A DNA stretch of 64,000 nucleotides from Brachionus manjavacas (lineage: Eukaryota; Rotifera; Eurotatoria; Ploima; Brachionidae). Both the position numbers and the translations under genes were made by a program. Each line of letters begins with the position of its first letter. Position 1 is the first letter of the stretch. The stretch is from assembly GCA_019054805.1 (NCBI GenBank), contig JAHQIY010000001.1, forward strand, positions 8,384,501 to 8,448,500, given 5' to 3'. Below the pieces are notes generated by a model. It was given only the letters and a program-made list of their open reading frames with translations. It did no database searches and was not told where the DNA came from. This document shows, one piece after another, positions 37,407-49,669 of this stretch.

Positions 37407-38279
37407 TTAATCTTTCTTTAAATTTATGGTTTTGATAATTGGCTGCTTTTTGAGATATGAGTTCATAAAAAAGTTAAAAAACAGAACAAAATAAGTAAAA
37501 TACATAAAAAAAGACCAATAAATGCTTTCATATGATACGTGACAATTTTCGCCGTTAATTTTTTTCTTATAGGCAATTGAATTTACATATAAACCAACAA
37601 CCATCTGGGATATTTGACCACTTGTTATTGCTATGTTCACCCACTTTGGAATTTTGAATCTTAAAGCTCTAAATGCATAGTAGCCATACATAAATGAATG
37701 TACAGTATAATTCATAATAACAAACCAGCGTCCAGATGAGCTTAAATCCTTACTAGCGAACCAACAATAAATTAGCACAGTGGCATGATGGTACCAATGC
37801 AAAAAGATAAGTTTTTGCTTTCTGACCACAATGAATAGAGTATCAATCAACTCAGCTACTTTGCTCATTATGAATAGATAAGTCCAGCAACCGGGTACCC
37901 CTTGGGCAAAGTCTTGGATACATATAGATCCTTCTATTCCTTTATGTGTCAAAACAAAAATAAAATGAGGAAGAATTCGTATTGATCCCAAAAAGCTAAA
38001 AGCTGCAAGAATAAAATTCCAAGCAACAAGAGAGCGCTTCAGATCAAACTTCTGGTGTTTTTCCATGATACGCTGACCAACAAAGACTGAGATTATGTAG
38101 AAAATGGATATAATTATGCTCCAGTGCCAATTTTGCGCGATCCATTTGCGTTTTGGCATCACATAATCGAAATCTAAATATTTTCGTTCAAATTCGAACA
38201 AAAAAGAATAATTGAACTCGAGTAAGTACTCATTGAATTTGTTTCTATTGAACAACGTACTCTCGAAAGCTAAGCTCAT
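37407..38279 (-). CDS. ELOVL very-long-chain fatty acid elongase (ELOVL3/6 type)
   Basis: A single-exon frame of 290 aa, the usual ELO length. These ER membrane enzymes condense malonyl-CoA with acyl-CoA in the first step of chain elongation. The catalytic histidine box FLHWYHHATVLIYCW (His161, His164, His165) is intact. It is preceded by KVAELIDTLFIVVRKQKLIF and followed by MNYTVHSFMYGYYAF, with TSGQISQMVVGLY further on. About seven hydrophobic segments are spread through the protein, and the C-terminus is Lys-rich (SYLKKQPIIKTINLKKD), suiting ER retention. The pattern around the histidine box is closest to ELOVL6/3 (saturated and monounsaturated C12-C18 substrates), from memory. Lack of introns contrasts with the neighbours and could reflect a retrocopy origin, but the frame is clean. 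Confidence 0.94.
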   Translation of the reverse strand: MSLAFESTLFNRNKFNEYLLEFNYSFLFEFERKYLDFDYVMPKRKWIAQNWHWSIIISIFYIISVFVGQRIMEKHQKFDLKRSLVAWNFILAAFSFLGSIRILPHFIFVLTHKGIEGSICIQDFAQGVPGCWTYLFIMSKVAELIDTLFIVVRKQKLIFLHWYHHATVLIYCWFASKDLSSSGRWFVIMNYTVHSFMYGYYAFRALRFKIPKWVNIAITSGQISQMVVGLYVNSIAYKKKINGENCHVSYESIYWSFFMYFTYFVLFFNFFMNSYLKKQPIIKTINLKKD

Positions 38280-41200
38280 GATCTAAATTTCTTTAAATGT
38301 TCAGAAAAATTTTAAAGAAAAGCTTTTGGTTTGGAAAAATTTGAAAAAAATTAATAAATTGTGGTAAATAAATATTTGTCAATCATTTATGGGGAACACT
38401 TACTAATTTTAAAAATTAATAAAAACTCTTTTAAAACATTAAAAAATTATGTATGACCATTTTAATTGTGTTCTCTCATGGATGAAAAAATTTTAATTCG
38501 TATCATTGATTTACAATACATTTCTTAACAAAAATTTTTGATCTGTCTAAAAATTAATATTATTGCTAGTCAATAATTTTATGCTTGTCCAAGGCTACCA
38601 TTTTAATTTGAACTCGACTTATTTAAAGTAATTTTATTTCTAATTAAATTCATGAATCAGTCTAAAAAAGAAAATTTAGAAAAACAAAAAATAGTGCTAA
38701 TATAATTAGATATTTTATGTAGTCAAATATATTTTTACCTTTTTATTTATAAACAAATATAAGACTAGTTGACGCAGAAATTGATTCTGAGTTGCCAAAT
38801 TTTTAAAATGGTTGAATTAGAAATAAATTAAATATATTTTTAAATTTTTTGAAAATTTAAACTCAATAAGGTTTTTTAGAAGGTTTTTATAAAATTTAAT
38901 TATGCATTAAATATTTTCTGTATTTTCTTTTATTTTCTGTATTTTGTACTGAATAAATTTATATTTGAATCAAATTAACCTTTAAATTTTTTACAAAATA
39001 ATTAAAAAATCGTAAATTTAAAATTTGTCTTTTATTGTAACTTGCGAATTTAGGTTAAAAAAATCTAAATTTATTTTAAAAATTAAATCGAGTGAAACAT
39101 ATTTGAATTTTTGGACATAATATTTTCAAATTAGAATTTCACAAGTAGATTTTGGCAAAATAGAAAAAATCTTCATACAAATTTTGCAATAATTATTTGA
39201 AATTTTTATTTTGACATGTTTATTAAATTTTTTTATTGTGAGAGATTTTTAGAGAGATTTTTTTGAATAGAAATTAAATTTTTGAAAATTATTAAATTTA
39301 TCTAGCTCATTAAATTAACATTTCAAATGAATGAGTTAAGTTTTTTTAAAATATTTTGATATAGTCATTTTAAAATTATGTCATTTTCATTGCTTTGCTT
39401 CAAATGAATAACAACATAGACATAAAATAAAGTAAAATTAATCAAAACTTTAAATTGTGGATTTATTTGCTTTTGAAAATTTTGGTCAATTCGAATTAAA
39501 ATGAAAATTTCTATAGCAAAACCTAGAATTTGATGCTAATACTCAAATACATTGTGCCAAATTCTTATTTATTCAAGTACTTTACTTAGTTTTGAAATGA
39601 AGGTATGTTTTTTAGTTGTAAATTGTAATAAGGTGAACTTTCTGCTGATTGAATCTTTTTCACAAAGATTTGGCACGTAAATTTTTCTTTAATATTTAAA
39701 AAATAAAAAATGTAGAATTTAAAAATTCTCTATTATTATTTTTACTGAAATGAAATTTGTACATTTTGAAAAAAAAATTACGCGAACATTGATTCCAAAA
39801 ATTCCTTTTAATTAAATAAATGAATACTCCTATAATTTACTATGGATTTAATTATGAAATTTTTTTTAGAAATATACATTCACGTCTTTTTTACAAAAAA
39901 TTGAATACAAAATTTACAAAAAACTAGTTTTTAAATTAAAACTCAATTTTTTATACCAATATCCCTTCAGTGGTGAAAAATTAGATGTTTTAAAGATTAA
40001 CTATACATCGTAAAAAAATTTCACAATTTTTAATTATTCAACAGCAACACTATTTCGACTTGTTGAGAACTTTAAAGAGTTTTGTAATTTAGCAGACGTA
40101 GAATTAACTGCGAACCTTTTAACCCTTTAGAAAGGCGAAAATATCTTGACACATATATTTCAGGAATTCCTGAATAAATTTTTGACAATTTTTAAATTAA
40201 ATACTTAAAATATTTTTGAATTATACCAAAATTTTATGCACAAAAATAAAGCGAATTACTATTCCAAACAAATTAGCACCAAATTAATAAAAAAATACAT
40301 ATTTAAAAAAAAAATTAAATTGACAACCTTTAGAATCTAAAGCAGTAAATTGAATAGAATCAGATCTTTTTGATTGACATTTGAGTCGATTGTTAAGTAC
40401 CGTATTCACTGAAAATGGTGCATATTCATAACTAGAATTTTTTGAACCAATATAAATTCTACAGCATTTTTCGGTATTTTAATCGAGCGACCAAGTAAGT
40501 GATCAAATTTAAATGAAATCTTTGTCCTTTAAAATTAAAAGGTTGTTTTTTTACTTAAATTATAGACAAAACTTTTGAATTATTGGCATATTTCTCACAT
40601 CTTGCTTGTTCATCAAAGCAGATCACAAAAATTTTTATAAATATCAAAAATAAAAAACACCTTAAGACAAACACATGTGAAATTGGAATTTTTTTTATGG
40701 GTCTTTTTATTATTAAGAAAAAAATTAACATGTTTATCTACACTTAATAACTGAACCCTTTTGACCTGACCACCATAGGTTATAATTGTGTACTTTTTTT
40801 AGGAATTTTCGGTAAGTTATTCTTCATATAGTGAAAAGTTGTCAATCTTTGCTTAATTATTGTTAAATCGAATAAAATAAAAGTTAAGTATGACAGACTG
40901 TCTGTTATAGAAAGCTGCTTGGGCGTATAATCTGTTCAAAATTACAGTGCTGCTACAATTAAATAATAACAGTAAAAAATTTAAAAAAACCTAAAAAAAA
41001 CTAAATTACAATAGGTAAAAAAATGCTTATTTAGCCATTAAGTATTATTTATAACTACTTCTTAAAAAATTAAAAAGAAAAATTGTATTTACCATCATAT
41101 AGATGTCATGAATAAGATTAGACAAAAGTTAGTTGGTCATTGTTTATGATCGATATCTCAGCTATCTCATCATTATATAAAATGGGCATAATCTGAAAGC

Positions 41201-41545
41201 TCATATCTAATCGACAAGATGCTGTGTTTAATGGTGTAAAAATAATATCGAATCTTGTCCATAAAAATACTAATCAATCCTAAAATTTAGAATAGATTTT
41301 GAAACTATACAAAACTATAAACAAAATTATGACATTGTTATGTTTAAATTTGCTTTATTTTCCAAATAATTTTAGTCAAAACATGACTATTTTTGGTAAA
41401 AAGAAAACTAAAATGTACTTAAATAAAAAAATTGAAAAATTAAATTGAAACTAAAATTACTTCATTTTTTTAAGTTGATATTCTAAGATTCATGCAATCC
41501 AAAGCAAAAAATTAATAAAAAAATTAAATTTAATTTTTAATACAA
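38280..41545. other. Gene-free AT-rich stretch, nothing recognised
   Basis: No protein-like frame, RNA gene or inverted repeat stood out in about 3.3 kb. Confidence 0.45.
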
Positions 41546-41649
41546 ATGTCCTTTCTTCGATTTAACTACGTTAACTTGAATCGAGGAAAGGACATAACTA
41601 CGCGAAAAAAAAAATTGAATTCGTTAAATAACATCATATTTAATATAAT

Positions 41650-42118
41650 AGTAGTACTAGTAGTAGTAAAAGACCGCGAAGTCAGATTGCTCGCAGGGAT
41701 GCCCCTCAAAGCGGCCGTCTCAATTGATGTTGGTCGTATTTGATTTAAAAGGGTTCTATCGTCACAGTTGCGACTATGTTTTCTGGCATTCCGGTCCATG
41801 CATTTGCTGTCCGATTGATGAAGAAGTTGTGTCTTTGCTGACAAGACGCCAAGATCTCACCCCGTAGTTGACTTCTCTTCGTGTCTCTCGGAGCCGACCA
41901 ATTTGGCGCATTGCACCACGTTATATTGTCTGCTCTTGTTGACTTTGAATAGTTGAATTAAGTCACCGCGTTGTCGCTTTGTCATTCTTCTCTGGACTTT
42001 TTATTGCAAACTCCAAATGTGGACAAATGTAGGTACGATGGAGTGAGGCTCATAGTTTTACGTCCCTAGGCACGAATGTATGTTTTAGCATGCCTAGAAC
42101 TTGGTTAGCTTTTGATGC
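41650..42118 (-). mobile_element. CR1/Jockey-like LINE fragment
   Basis: GC-richer block. On the minus strand it reads successively KANQVLGMLKHTFVPRDVK, RRMTKRQRGDLIQLFKV and RHNFFINRTANAWTGMPENI, the order found at the end of CR1/Jockey-type polyproteins, in several frames. The left end carries an AGTAGTACTAGTAGTAG repeat (complement of the CTACTACT tail of the 22.5-kb LINE), so the 3' end is on the left. Dead copy. Confidence 0.82.
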
Positions 42119-43766
42119 GTGAGTAATTTGAAATTCTAATCAAAAACGATAAACTTTTATAACAAATCTTTTTTATCCCTTAACCTCACATAATAATCCT
42201 ATTAGATATCTCAATTCAGAAACTGTTAATATGAACAAAAATTAAAATTAAATAAAATTCATTAGTTTTTTTTTTTTTTAATCACAGTTCTATGTAAAAA
42301 TAGACATTACAGTTCATTTGAAATTGAATTTTTACCGTTCCATGCAGCTATGATTGCGGTTACATGAATTTTCGTCCGACAGGTTAGAAAAAAAATCAAA
42401 TCAATGACTTGACTTAAGACTTAAAAACAACTCTGAATTAAAAACATCAACTTACAATTAACAAAAAAAATTAAAATATTTTGGCGGTTCTTTTACAGAA
42501 TAATTTCGCAAGCTGGAAATAATTGAAAATTAACTTTTTCTCATTTATATGCTTTTTTAATTTTTTTAATATACTCATTTCGATAATTTTATTTTAAACC
42601 TTTAAAAATTAATTAGATTAATTAGTTTTATTATTTTTGATCATCAATATTTTAGGTGATAGATTTTTTAAAATTATCAGATCGCCGCTTCAATACTGGT
42701 CAGATATCATACTATTTAAAGGACTCTTATTTCGTTTGTTTTTGTTGCTTACAATATAAAAAAATGTCTTAAAAGAAAAGGTTTTGAGTTCAATCAATCA
42801 TTTTTGATTATAAATATTTTATAAGTCAAATTTTTGATTTAGTTTTTAAACCACAATTAAAATTTCTAAATAAATCACAGCATATTCCTCACGAACTTGA
42901 AATCATGTTTAGTTTCAGTTACTTTAGATACAGGAATTTTCTGAATTGCTAGATTGATTTGAATTTATTGAAAAATTAAAACTTTTGAAAAATTAAAATT
43001 TTTTTCTAGTGGATGCTTATTTTAATTTCGACATAAAATTTTTTTTTACAAAATAATTAAATGTTTATTTGTCTCTTGACTTTCTAAATTCTCGTAAAAT
43101 TCATCAAATTTACACGGACTTATTGTGAATTTATTAATTTTTTCCGGAATTTTGTCCGGAAATTGAGTTTGTGAAACTAAATTACAAATATATAAGAAAT
43201 TATTTTTGAATCTCCCGTAAGAATTTTGCATCTCTCATCAGTTATGGCCGAAAAATCCAGCGAAAGAAGTTCGGTTGAAGGTTGAAGTTTTTGAGTTGGA
43301 TTTTCTTAGTTGAAAAACATGGACAGTTAGATAAAAAAGAAGTAATCTACTGTTTAAATTTATTCTGGACTGGGAAAAGGATAAATTAGAAACAGAAGAT
43401 TCATTAATATTAAATAATGAATGTGATACTAGTAATATTTTATAATATTTATGAAATTTTTAATTTTTTTGAATAAAAAAAACTAAAAAATTACGGTTTT
43501 ATATTTTTAAGAGCTTTTAATTTTATTTTGAGGAATGAAGTGAATGTTTCCGGTCTTAGCATTTCTAATATGTTGTTAGGGGACAAAAAAATGTAAAAAA
43601 CGTATCTTAGAAAATTTTTGAATTGGGGATTTTTCACTCCGGAGACTCTTAAAGACAAAACCCTATATTTTGTTTAATTTAATTTATATTGATTTAACTA
43701 AATAAGTTAGCATAAAATCAATTTAATTTTCGGATTCCTCAAAGATGTTTGTACAAGTAAACTTTT
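42119..43766. other. Gene-free AT-rich stretch
   Basis: A possible mini-frame starting MAEKSSERSSV at about 43243 does not continue into anything recognisable. No other structure noted. Confidence 0.4.
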
Positions 43767-44430
43767 GGGTCTTGTCCAATATGTGATCACTTGATCACCA
43801 AAAATGTGATCATTTTAATAATGCTTGTTTTGTGAACAAGACTGATAACCAAATCGATGATCACACTATTTGTGATCAAAGATATAAAAATTAAAATTAA
43901 GGAAAAAACTTTTGTGATCAATGTTTTAATTTATCAAAGATTCATTTAAAAACATAACAATAAAGTGGCAATATTTTATCATTAAAATATAAAGTTTTCC
44001 CATTAACTTTTCTTGATAAAAAGATGTCACATTCAAATATTTTATAAGATTTGAAAATATCAAGAAATTTAAAATTTGTAACACGCAGTTCAATTAAAAA
44101 AATTAAATTTTTGTTCCGATTAAATTTGCGGCTGTTTTATTAAGAAAGTGGTATAATTTACTATTTTTATGATATTTCTTATTATTTTTGTGGTTTAATA
44201 ATATTATTGCTCACATATTACGTTCCATGATTACGTTCCATAAAAAAAAATGGCAACATGAAATTCATCATCATAATCACATGCTAGTGATCAGAGTTAA
44301 TTTTCTCGTGATCAAACATTTGATCACATATTGTGTGATCATCGATTTGGTGATCAGTATTGTTCACAAAACAAGCATTATTAAAATGATCATTTTTGGT
44401 GATCAAGTGATCACATATTGGACAAGACCC
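43767..44430. mobile_element. 664-bp non-autonomous element, long inverted repeats, 8-bp target duplication
   Basis: Inverted arms of about 125-145 bp begin GGGTCTTGTCCAATATGTG and are rich in TGATCA palindromes. AAACTTTT flanks both sides (43759-43766 and 44431-44438). An 8-bp duplication fits hAT-superfamily MITEs, although the terminal bases are not a typical hAT start. The 380-bp centre has no coding sequence that I recognise. Confidence 0.83.
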
Positions 44431-44649
44431 AAACTTTTTTCCAGGAAAAAAAAGCATTCATATCTCTTTTATTAAAAAAGGAAGATTCCCAGATAAAATG
44501 TGCTAAAGAATTGAAATGATTTGGGAGAGATGAAGCAAAAAGATGATTCAGCAGTAATAACAATTTATTACAGAATATAGCAAAATATTAAAAAAAATTG
44601 AAAATTGCTTATTTTTACTTACTGCTTGACCAGGTTTTGATTGACCAAA

Positions 44650-45615
44650 GGGGTTGTGAAGTTCTTTAATATTCGATCATTTTAATTCAGAAAAACTTGA
44701 ATTACTTTTTTACTAAAGATAATTTAGTTCTGTAAAATGCTTAATTTTTAAGCAACTTTATTTAATTCGAAAATTTTTTTTTTGCCTATAGCAAAGGCCG
44801 CTGCGCGACCACTTTCCAATACACTATTAAATAGAAATATTTCCTTATCAAAAAATAGTTTTATATCTACATATCAGATTATAGCCTAAAAAAATAAAGT
44901 TAGTAATAGTTCACACGATTACAAAAATAAAAGAAGTGCTGCCTTCAATTCTTTTTAATTTTAGTTTTTCTTGTTTGCTTAGTGAAAGATTTTGTCCATC
45001 CATAGAACAAGACCGGTCTAAAGTGTGTGTTAAAAAGGTGACGTTTCGTGTTCGGACGACTCTCGTTTGTGAGTAGTGATAGGTCTTTTAGTCTATTTAA
45101 TACTTTGAGTGCCGACATGTGTAAATGTGTTCTGCATTCTTGTAGTTGTCGTAAGTATCATCCCTAAGTATTTCATTTTTGATACTCGTTTGATTAAATC
45201 TCCATTTAGTACTAGATCCCCTTAACATGAGTCTGAGACTAGCTCGTTCTTATTACCTTTAATGCTCGAGTTGAAAACCATCAGTGTGGTCTTATCTAGA
45301 TTATATTTTATCTTCTCCGTCCTTTTATTGTATTGCTTAAAAAAGGATGTCATCGGCATTGACCACTATGTCAATCTTTTTACCTTTATTTAATTTTATA
45401 TTTTTAAGAGCTTTTAAATTTGTTTGTTTGATCAAGTGATTCAATTTGTTTGTTTGATCCGAAAATATATGTCTGCAAAAACTCGTAGTAATTGCACAGT
45501 TGATTAGAATATTTTTTTAATGACGTGCAAAATGCATAAAATTGAAGAGATTTTTGCAGACTTAATTTACGGCATTAAGCAAATTTGCTTAAAAATTAAG
45601 CATTTTACAGAATTA
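44650..45615. mobile_element. Second copy of the GGGGTTGTGAAG hairpin MITE, split by a LINE
   Basis: 44650-44772 matches the left arm of the 36005-36360 element. 45448-45615 matches its remainder (ATATATGTCTGCAAAAACT ... TTAAGCATTTTACAGAA), lacking the last ~65 bp of the right arm. The LINE at 44773-45447 sits between, so this MITE insertion is older than the LINE insertion. Confidence 0.75.
44773..45447 (-). mobile_element. LINE fragment inserted into a MITE
   Basis: On the minus strand it reads part of a reverse transcriptase: INADDIL (the catalytic YADD-type box, near 45360) and later GDLVLNGDLIKRVSKMKYLG, with many stops. A poly(A)-like tract at the left end (44774-44783, seen as T on plus) marks the 3' end. 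CGAAAAT occurs at both junctions, a likely target duplication. Confidence 0.78.
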
Positions 45616-46193
45616 AAAGATTAATTTAATTCATTTGGATCCAAATTTTGGCAACAATTATAATTTTATTATAAAAAGATATTCTAGTCAAATTTTATTT
45701 ATTTTTTAAAATTCTCAACAACAAATGAGAGATCCGTAACAACATTCAAATCTCATCTAAAAACCACATTTCATAGCACTACTGTACTATACTTTCAAAA
45801 TAGAAACTTTTTTCATTCGGTTTAGAACGTAAAAGCTTTTAATTTAGCCTTAAAACCGAAATTTCATACATACCTCAAAGATAAATTTCTTTTCAATTTT
45901 TCTTATTTAAAAAATAAAAATATTTAATGAAAAAGTTGCAACAAAAAATTTTTATAATCAACTAACATCAATTAATACTTTTTAAGGATTTAAGATATTT
46001 TAATAACAATTAAGCTATAGACGTTAATTTAAATTTTTTTGAAATTAATTTAATATTTCTAAAAAAAATAGTCATCTAATACGGAATCATGCTCAGAAAT
46101 TAAAATTTTCTCTTGATTGTTGAGTTGTAAAATCTATGAAATTAATCCTAAAAAATCAGTATAAATTAAAAAAAAAAAAAAATTTAAAAAAAA
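45616..46193. other. Intergenic upstream of the glycosyltransferase-like gene
   Basis: AT-rich. An A-run lies directly before the start codon. No promoter motif can be singled out. Confidence 0.4.
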
Positions 46194-47282
46194 ATGATTT
46201 TAAAGAAACAGCGTTCAGTTAAGATTTTTTTCTTGTATTCGATTGGGATCTTTTTTCTATTCAGCTATATTGAACATTCAAAAATGATTGAATTAAATAT
46301 TAATTCTTCATGTGAGTGCCAGAAATATGAATTTAAAATCAAGCAAATGGACAAAAACAAGTTTTCAGTTTTTTTTAAAAATATGTCGTATGAAATAAAT
46401 GAACAGCCAGTGCTTGCATGTGATCTGAGCAAATCTCTTAAGCGTGGTCCAAATCAAAAAATTGTCGCTTATTCCCTTTACGGAAAAAATCCTCGATATT
46501 ATAATCTTTTACAAGACTTAATTTTAAAAGTAAAAGAATTTTATCCTGATCATGTGATGCGAGTTTATCACGATGATTCAATTAATAAGTCAATTATATG
46601 CCAAATTGAATGTTCAAATTCTCATGTTGACTTTTGTAATATTCATAGGATACCTCTTAGCCTGAAAGACTCTGAAAAAGTAATGGACTTAAAGTATGTT
46701 CATGCAATGATGTGGCGTTTTCTTTCAATTGGGGACAGCTTTGTTGATTTGCTTATGAGCAGGGATATAGACTCTCAGCTTCTGCAAAGAGAAAAAATTT
46801 CGGTACAAGAGTGGCTTGATTCTGGCAATATTGGCCACATAATGAGAGGTAACAGATTGGTTTAATTAAAAGAAATTGATCGAATTTTCTAAAAGTTTTA
46901 TTTAGATAATCCTGTACATAATACATTTATTCTAGGTGGAATGTGGAGTTTTAGAGTTGAAAAAGCTAGAACCTTAGGCAAATTAATCTATGAAAAAATG
47001 ATAGATAAAAATATTAGTTCAAGTTTTAATTTTAATAGAAAAAATCCAAAAGGTTTTGATCAATTTTTTTTATCCAAACACGTATATAAAATGATACAAA
47101 GCAATTCCACAATTCATGACAGTTATTTGTGCGAGAAATATCCAAAATCAAAACCATGGCCAACACAACGCAGGGGAAACTGTTTTGTTGGCCGAGTTGG
47201 TAAATGCAATGAAACCAGCACTTTTAAAAGCTGTCCAGAAAAATGTCGTCCAAAAAATCATTTAGATTGGGAAACATGCTGA
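46194..47282 (+). CDS. Type II membrane glycosyltransferase-like protein
   Basis: Two exons (46194-46848 and 46906-47282) join in phase to 343 aa. One hydrophobic segment at residues 9-25 follows a basic start, the layout of Golgi type II enzymes. The luminal part has KIVAYSLYGKNPRYYNLL, VMRVYHDDS, then MMWRFLSIGDSF..LLMSRDIDS. The RDIDS is a DxD-like metal/sugar-nucleotide motif typical of GT-A folds. The exon junction creates HIMRDNPVHNTFILGGMWSF, a stretch I associate with an uncharacterised invertebrate and algal glycosyltransferase-like family. The Cys-rich end (CFVGRVGKC...C...C) suggests disulfides. The donor, acceptor and substrate are unknown. The gene appears intact. Confidence 0.65.
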
Positions 47283-49669
47283 TTAAATTTTAAATTGTGT
47301 TTATTAAATCTGAAAATATACAGAAATTATAAATTTTTTTCATCTCAAAAATTTTTCTTCAATTTTTTATTTAATAAATGTATAAATTAATATAGAAAAT
47401 ATTTTAATTTCTTTTCATCTTTCTAACATCCTATTATCCCGAATACATCGAAAAAATGATCAATTAAATTATTATTTATAAAAGATTTTGTCCATTTGAA
47501 AAATAAATAATTCAGAAATTTTAAAATTTTATGCATTTATTTTATTTTACATCGCCAAATATTGCGAAATATTTTTCAAAATAATGAATAAAATGGAAAT
47601 AGAAAATTTTAAAAGACAAAAAAAGACAAAAAATAGACAAAAAATTATCATTGATTTACAAAAATTCCAATTATTTCAAATCAGATTTGCAAGCATAGGT
47701 ATTTTAGCAAAATTTTAGATTCTGAATAAAATATAAATTAATGACTTCATTGTGTTAAACATCCATTAAAATTCTGTAATATTAATTTGCCTTCATAACT
47801 AATCAAATTCTTTCTAAACGATGTTAAAAGATTTTTCTAAAGCCTCAAATAGTATGTTTTTTTGTACGCAATATCGATAATAAATAAAGAAATAAAAAAC
47901 AATTTTTCCTTGGAGTATTATGAAGCTTTGTTTTTAAGACTGAAGTTTAAGTTTTAAGGTTAATTAAAAGTTAATTCATCCTGTTTTTAAAGACCGATTA
48001 ACACTTCATTTATTCAAAACTTTAAACTTCTTAAATTATATGAAAAAAAAGTAAAGTGAAATTTATGATTAAATTTCAAAATTTCAAACATACTCAAAAT
48101 ATTTTAAATGCGTAATTTCACCATTTGCAAGGTTACAGGCGGCTATTCTCTTTTTTTACAATTTAAAAATAAAGCTTTTGAAGCTTAAATTCTGAAATCT
48201 GCTGTGCAATTAATTACGCATTTAATAAATTTTGAGCATGTTTGAAATTTTCAAATTTTATCATAAATTTTACTTTGCTGAAAAAAAGATAAATTGAAAA
48301 ACTTTTTGAGATTTAGAAATAGAAAGCTCATCTTGATCAACAAGAAATCCGATTGTTTAAATGATGTTATAGACTGCATTCTAGTTAATCATACATGTTT
48401 AAATAAAGTTTTATTTTAAGCGATTACGTCGAAGATGATGTGATACAGTATTCATTAAAGTGATGATTTAAATTTTTTTTATACTTTTAAATCGATAATA
48501 AATCAATTTTATAAATTTATGCAGCAGAATACAATTTAAGGCAAAATTTATGTGACAAAATCATTATAAAATCTTTATCAAACTAAACACCTTATATACT
48601 AATATCTTATAATAACATGCTAATATCTGATTAAAATACCAACACTATTTGTACAAAAAGTCTTCCCCAACTTTCACTTGAATCATCTCCCGGTAGCAAG
48701 TGCAAACAATTCGCAAAAAGCATTCGAAATGGGAATTTTTTGCACAATAATAAGTTTTCCTTCCTTTTTAAAGGTTTAGACGAGATTAAAGTTTATCTTA
48801 AACTCGCAATTTATATATTTTTTTTCTTTATTTAAAATGTGTGGTGGGAATTTGTTGATAATAAGATAATTACAAGAGTCGAATAATTTTTTGAGCAAAC
48901 CCAAGCTTGGTGATCTGAAAAATAAGAGATTGCATTGATAAAAAATTTTAATTAATTTTTTTAAAAAATACTTTTCTAAAACTGACTTAGATTTAAAAAT
49001 ATTTATTAAGTAAAGAATGCCGAGATGAAAAATGGGTATGCTGAAAAGTTATGTTTTTAAATTGATCAAGTAGACCCTGATTGGCGTTATGAAATTCAAA
49101 TTTAAATTGAACAAAAATTAATAAAAAAAATACGTAAAATCAAAATAAAATTTTAATATTTTTTTTGTAAATCAAATCAATAATCAATTTAAATTTGATT
49201 GATGTTTAAATTTTATCTTTTTTTTGCATGATAATAATTATTTTAGACAAAAAAAGGCGCAATAAAGTATGATGCAGTATTTTTTTCAAATATGTTTTGT
49301 TATTTAAATTTATAATTTAAATTTTTCAAAATAGTAAGAATATATGTTCGATTTGATTTGGAACTTCACAATACCTATTGATTTTAAAATGAAGAAATTT
49401 AAATTCGCTCAATAAGAAAACTTAACTCATATTTTGCTAGTTTCATGTTTATTACAAACAAAAACAGATAAGTCAATTTTAATTTGTTTTAAAAATTCAA
49501 GATTTTTATGATTAAAGTTTTATTCTAAATAAAATAAAAACTAGCGGAAACTTAATTTTAATCAGTTTATTTTTAAATTTATCTACATTCAATGAGAAAA
49601 GTATCAAAGGAACTTTTTTAAAAATGCAATATTGTAGTAGTCTTAGGTCATAAAAACAAATGAAATCTT
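47283..49669. other. Intergenic with an inverted repeat and a dispersed repeat
   Basis: 47940-48020 shares a motif block (TTTAAGTTTTAAGGTTAAT ... GATTAACACTTCATTTATT) with 60990-61070. An inverted pair lies at 48054-48115 and 48210-48275. No gene seen. Confidence 0.5.
48054..48275. repeat. Inverted repeat, about 60-bp arms
   Basis: The left arm (AAATTTATGATTAAATTT ... AAATGCGTAATT) and right arm (AATTACGCATTTAAT ... TTATCATAAATTT) are complementary with mismatches. The loop of about 95 bp has a GC-richer patch. Probably a worn MITE. Confidence 0.6.

Noticed and set aside
43243-43420. Mini-gene starting MAEKSSERSSV followed by VEKHGQLDKKEVIYCLNLF
   Set aside because: Joining them would need a 30-bp intron, and neither part resembles a known family.
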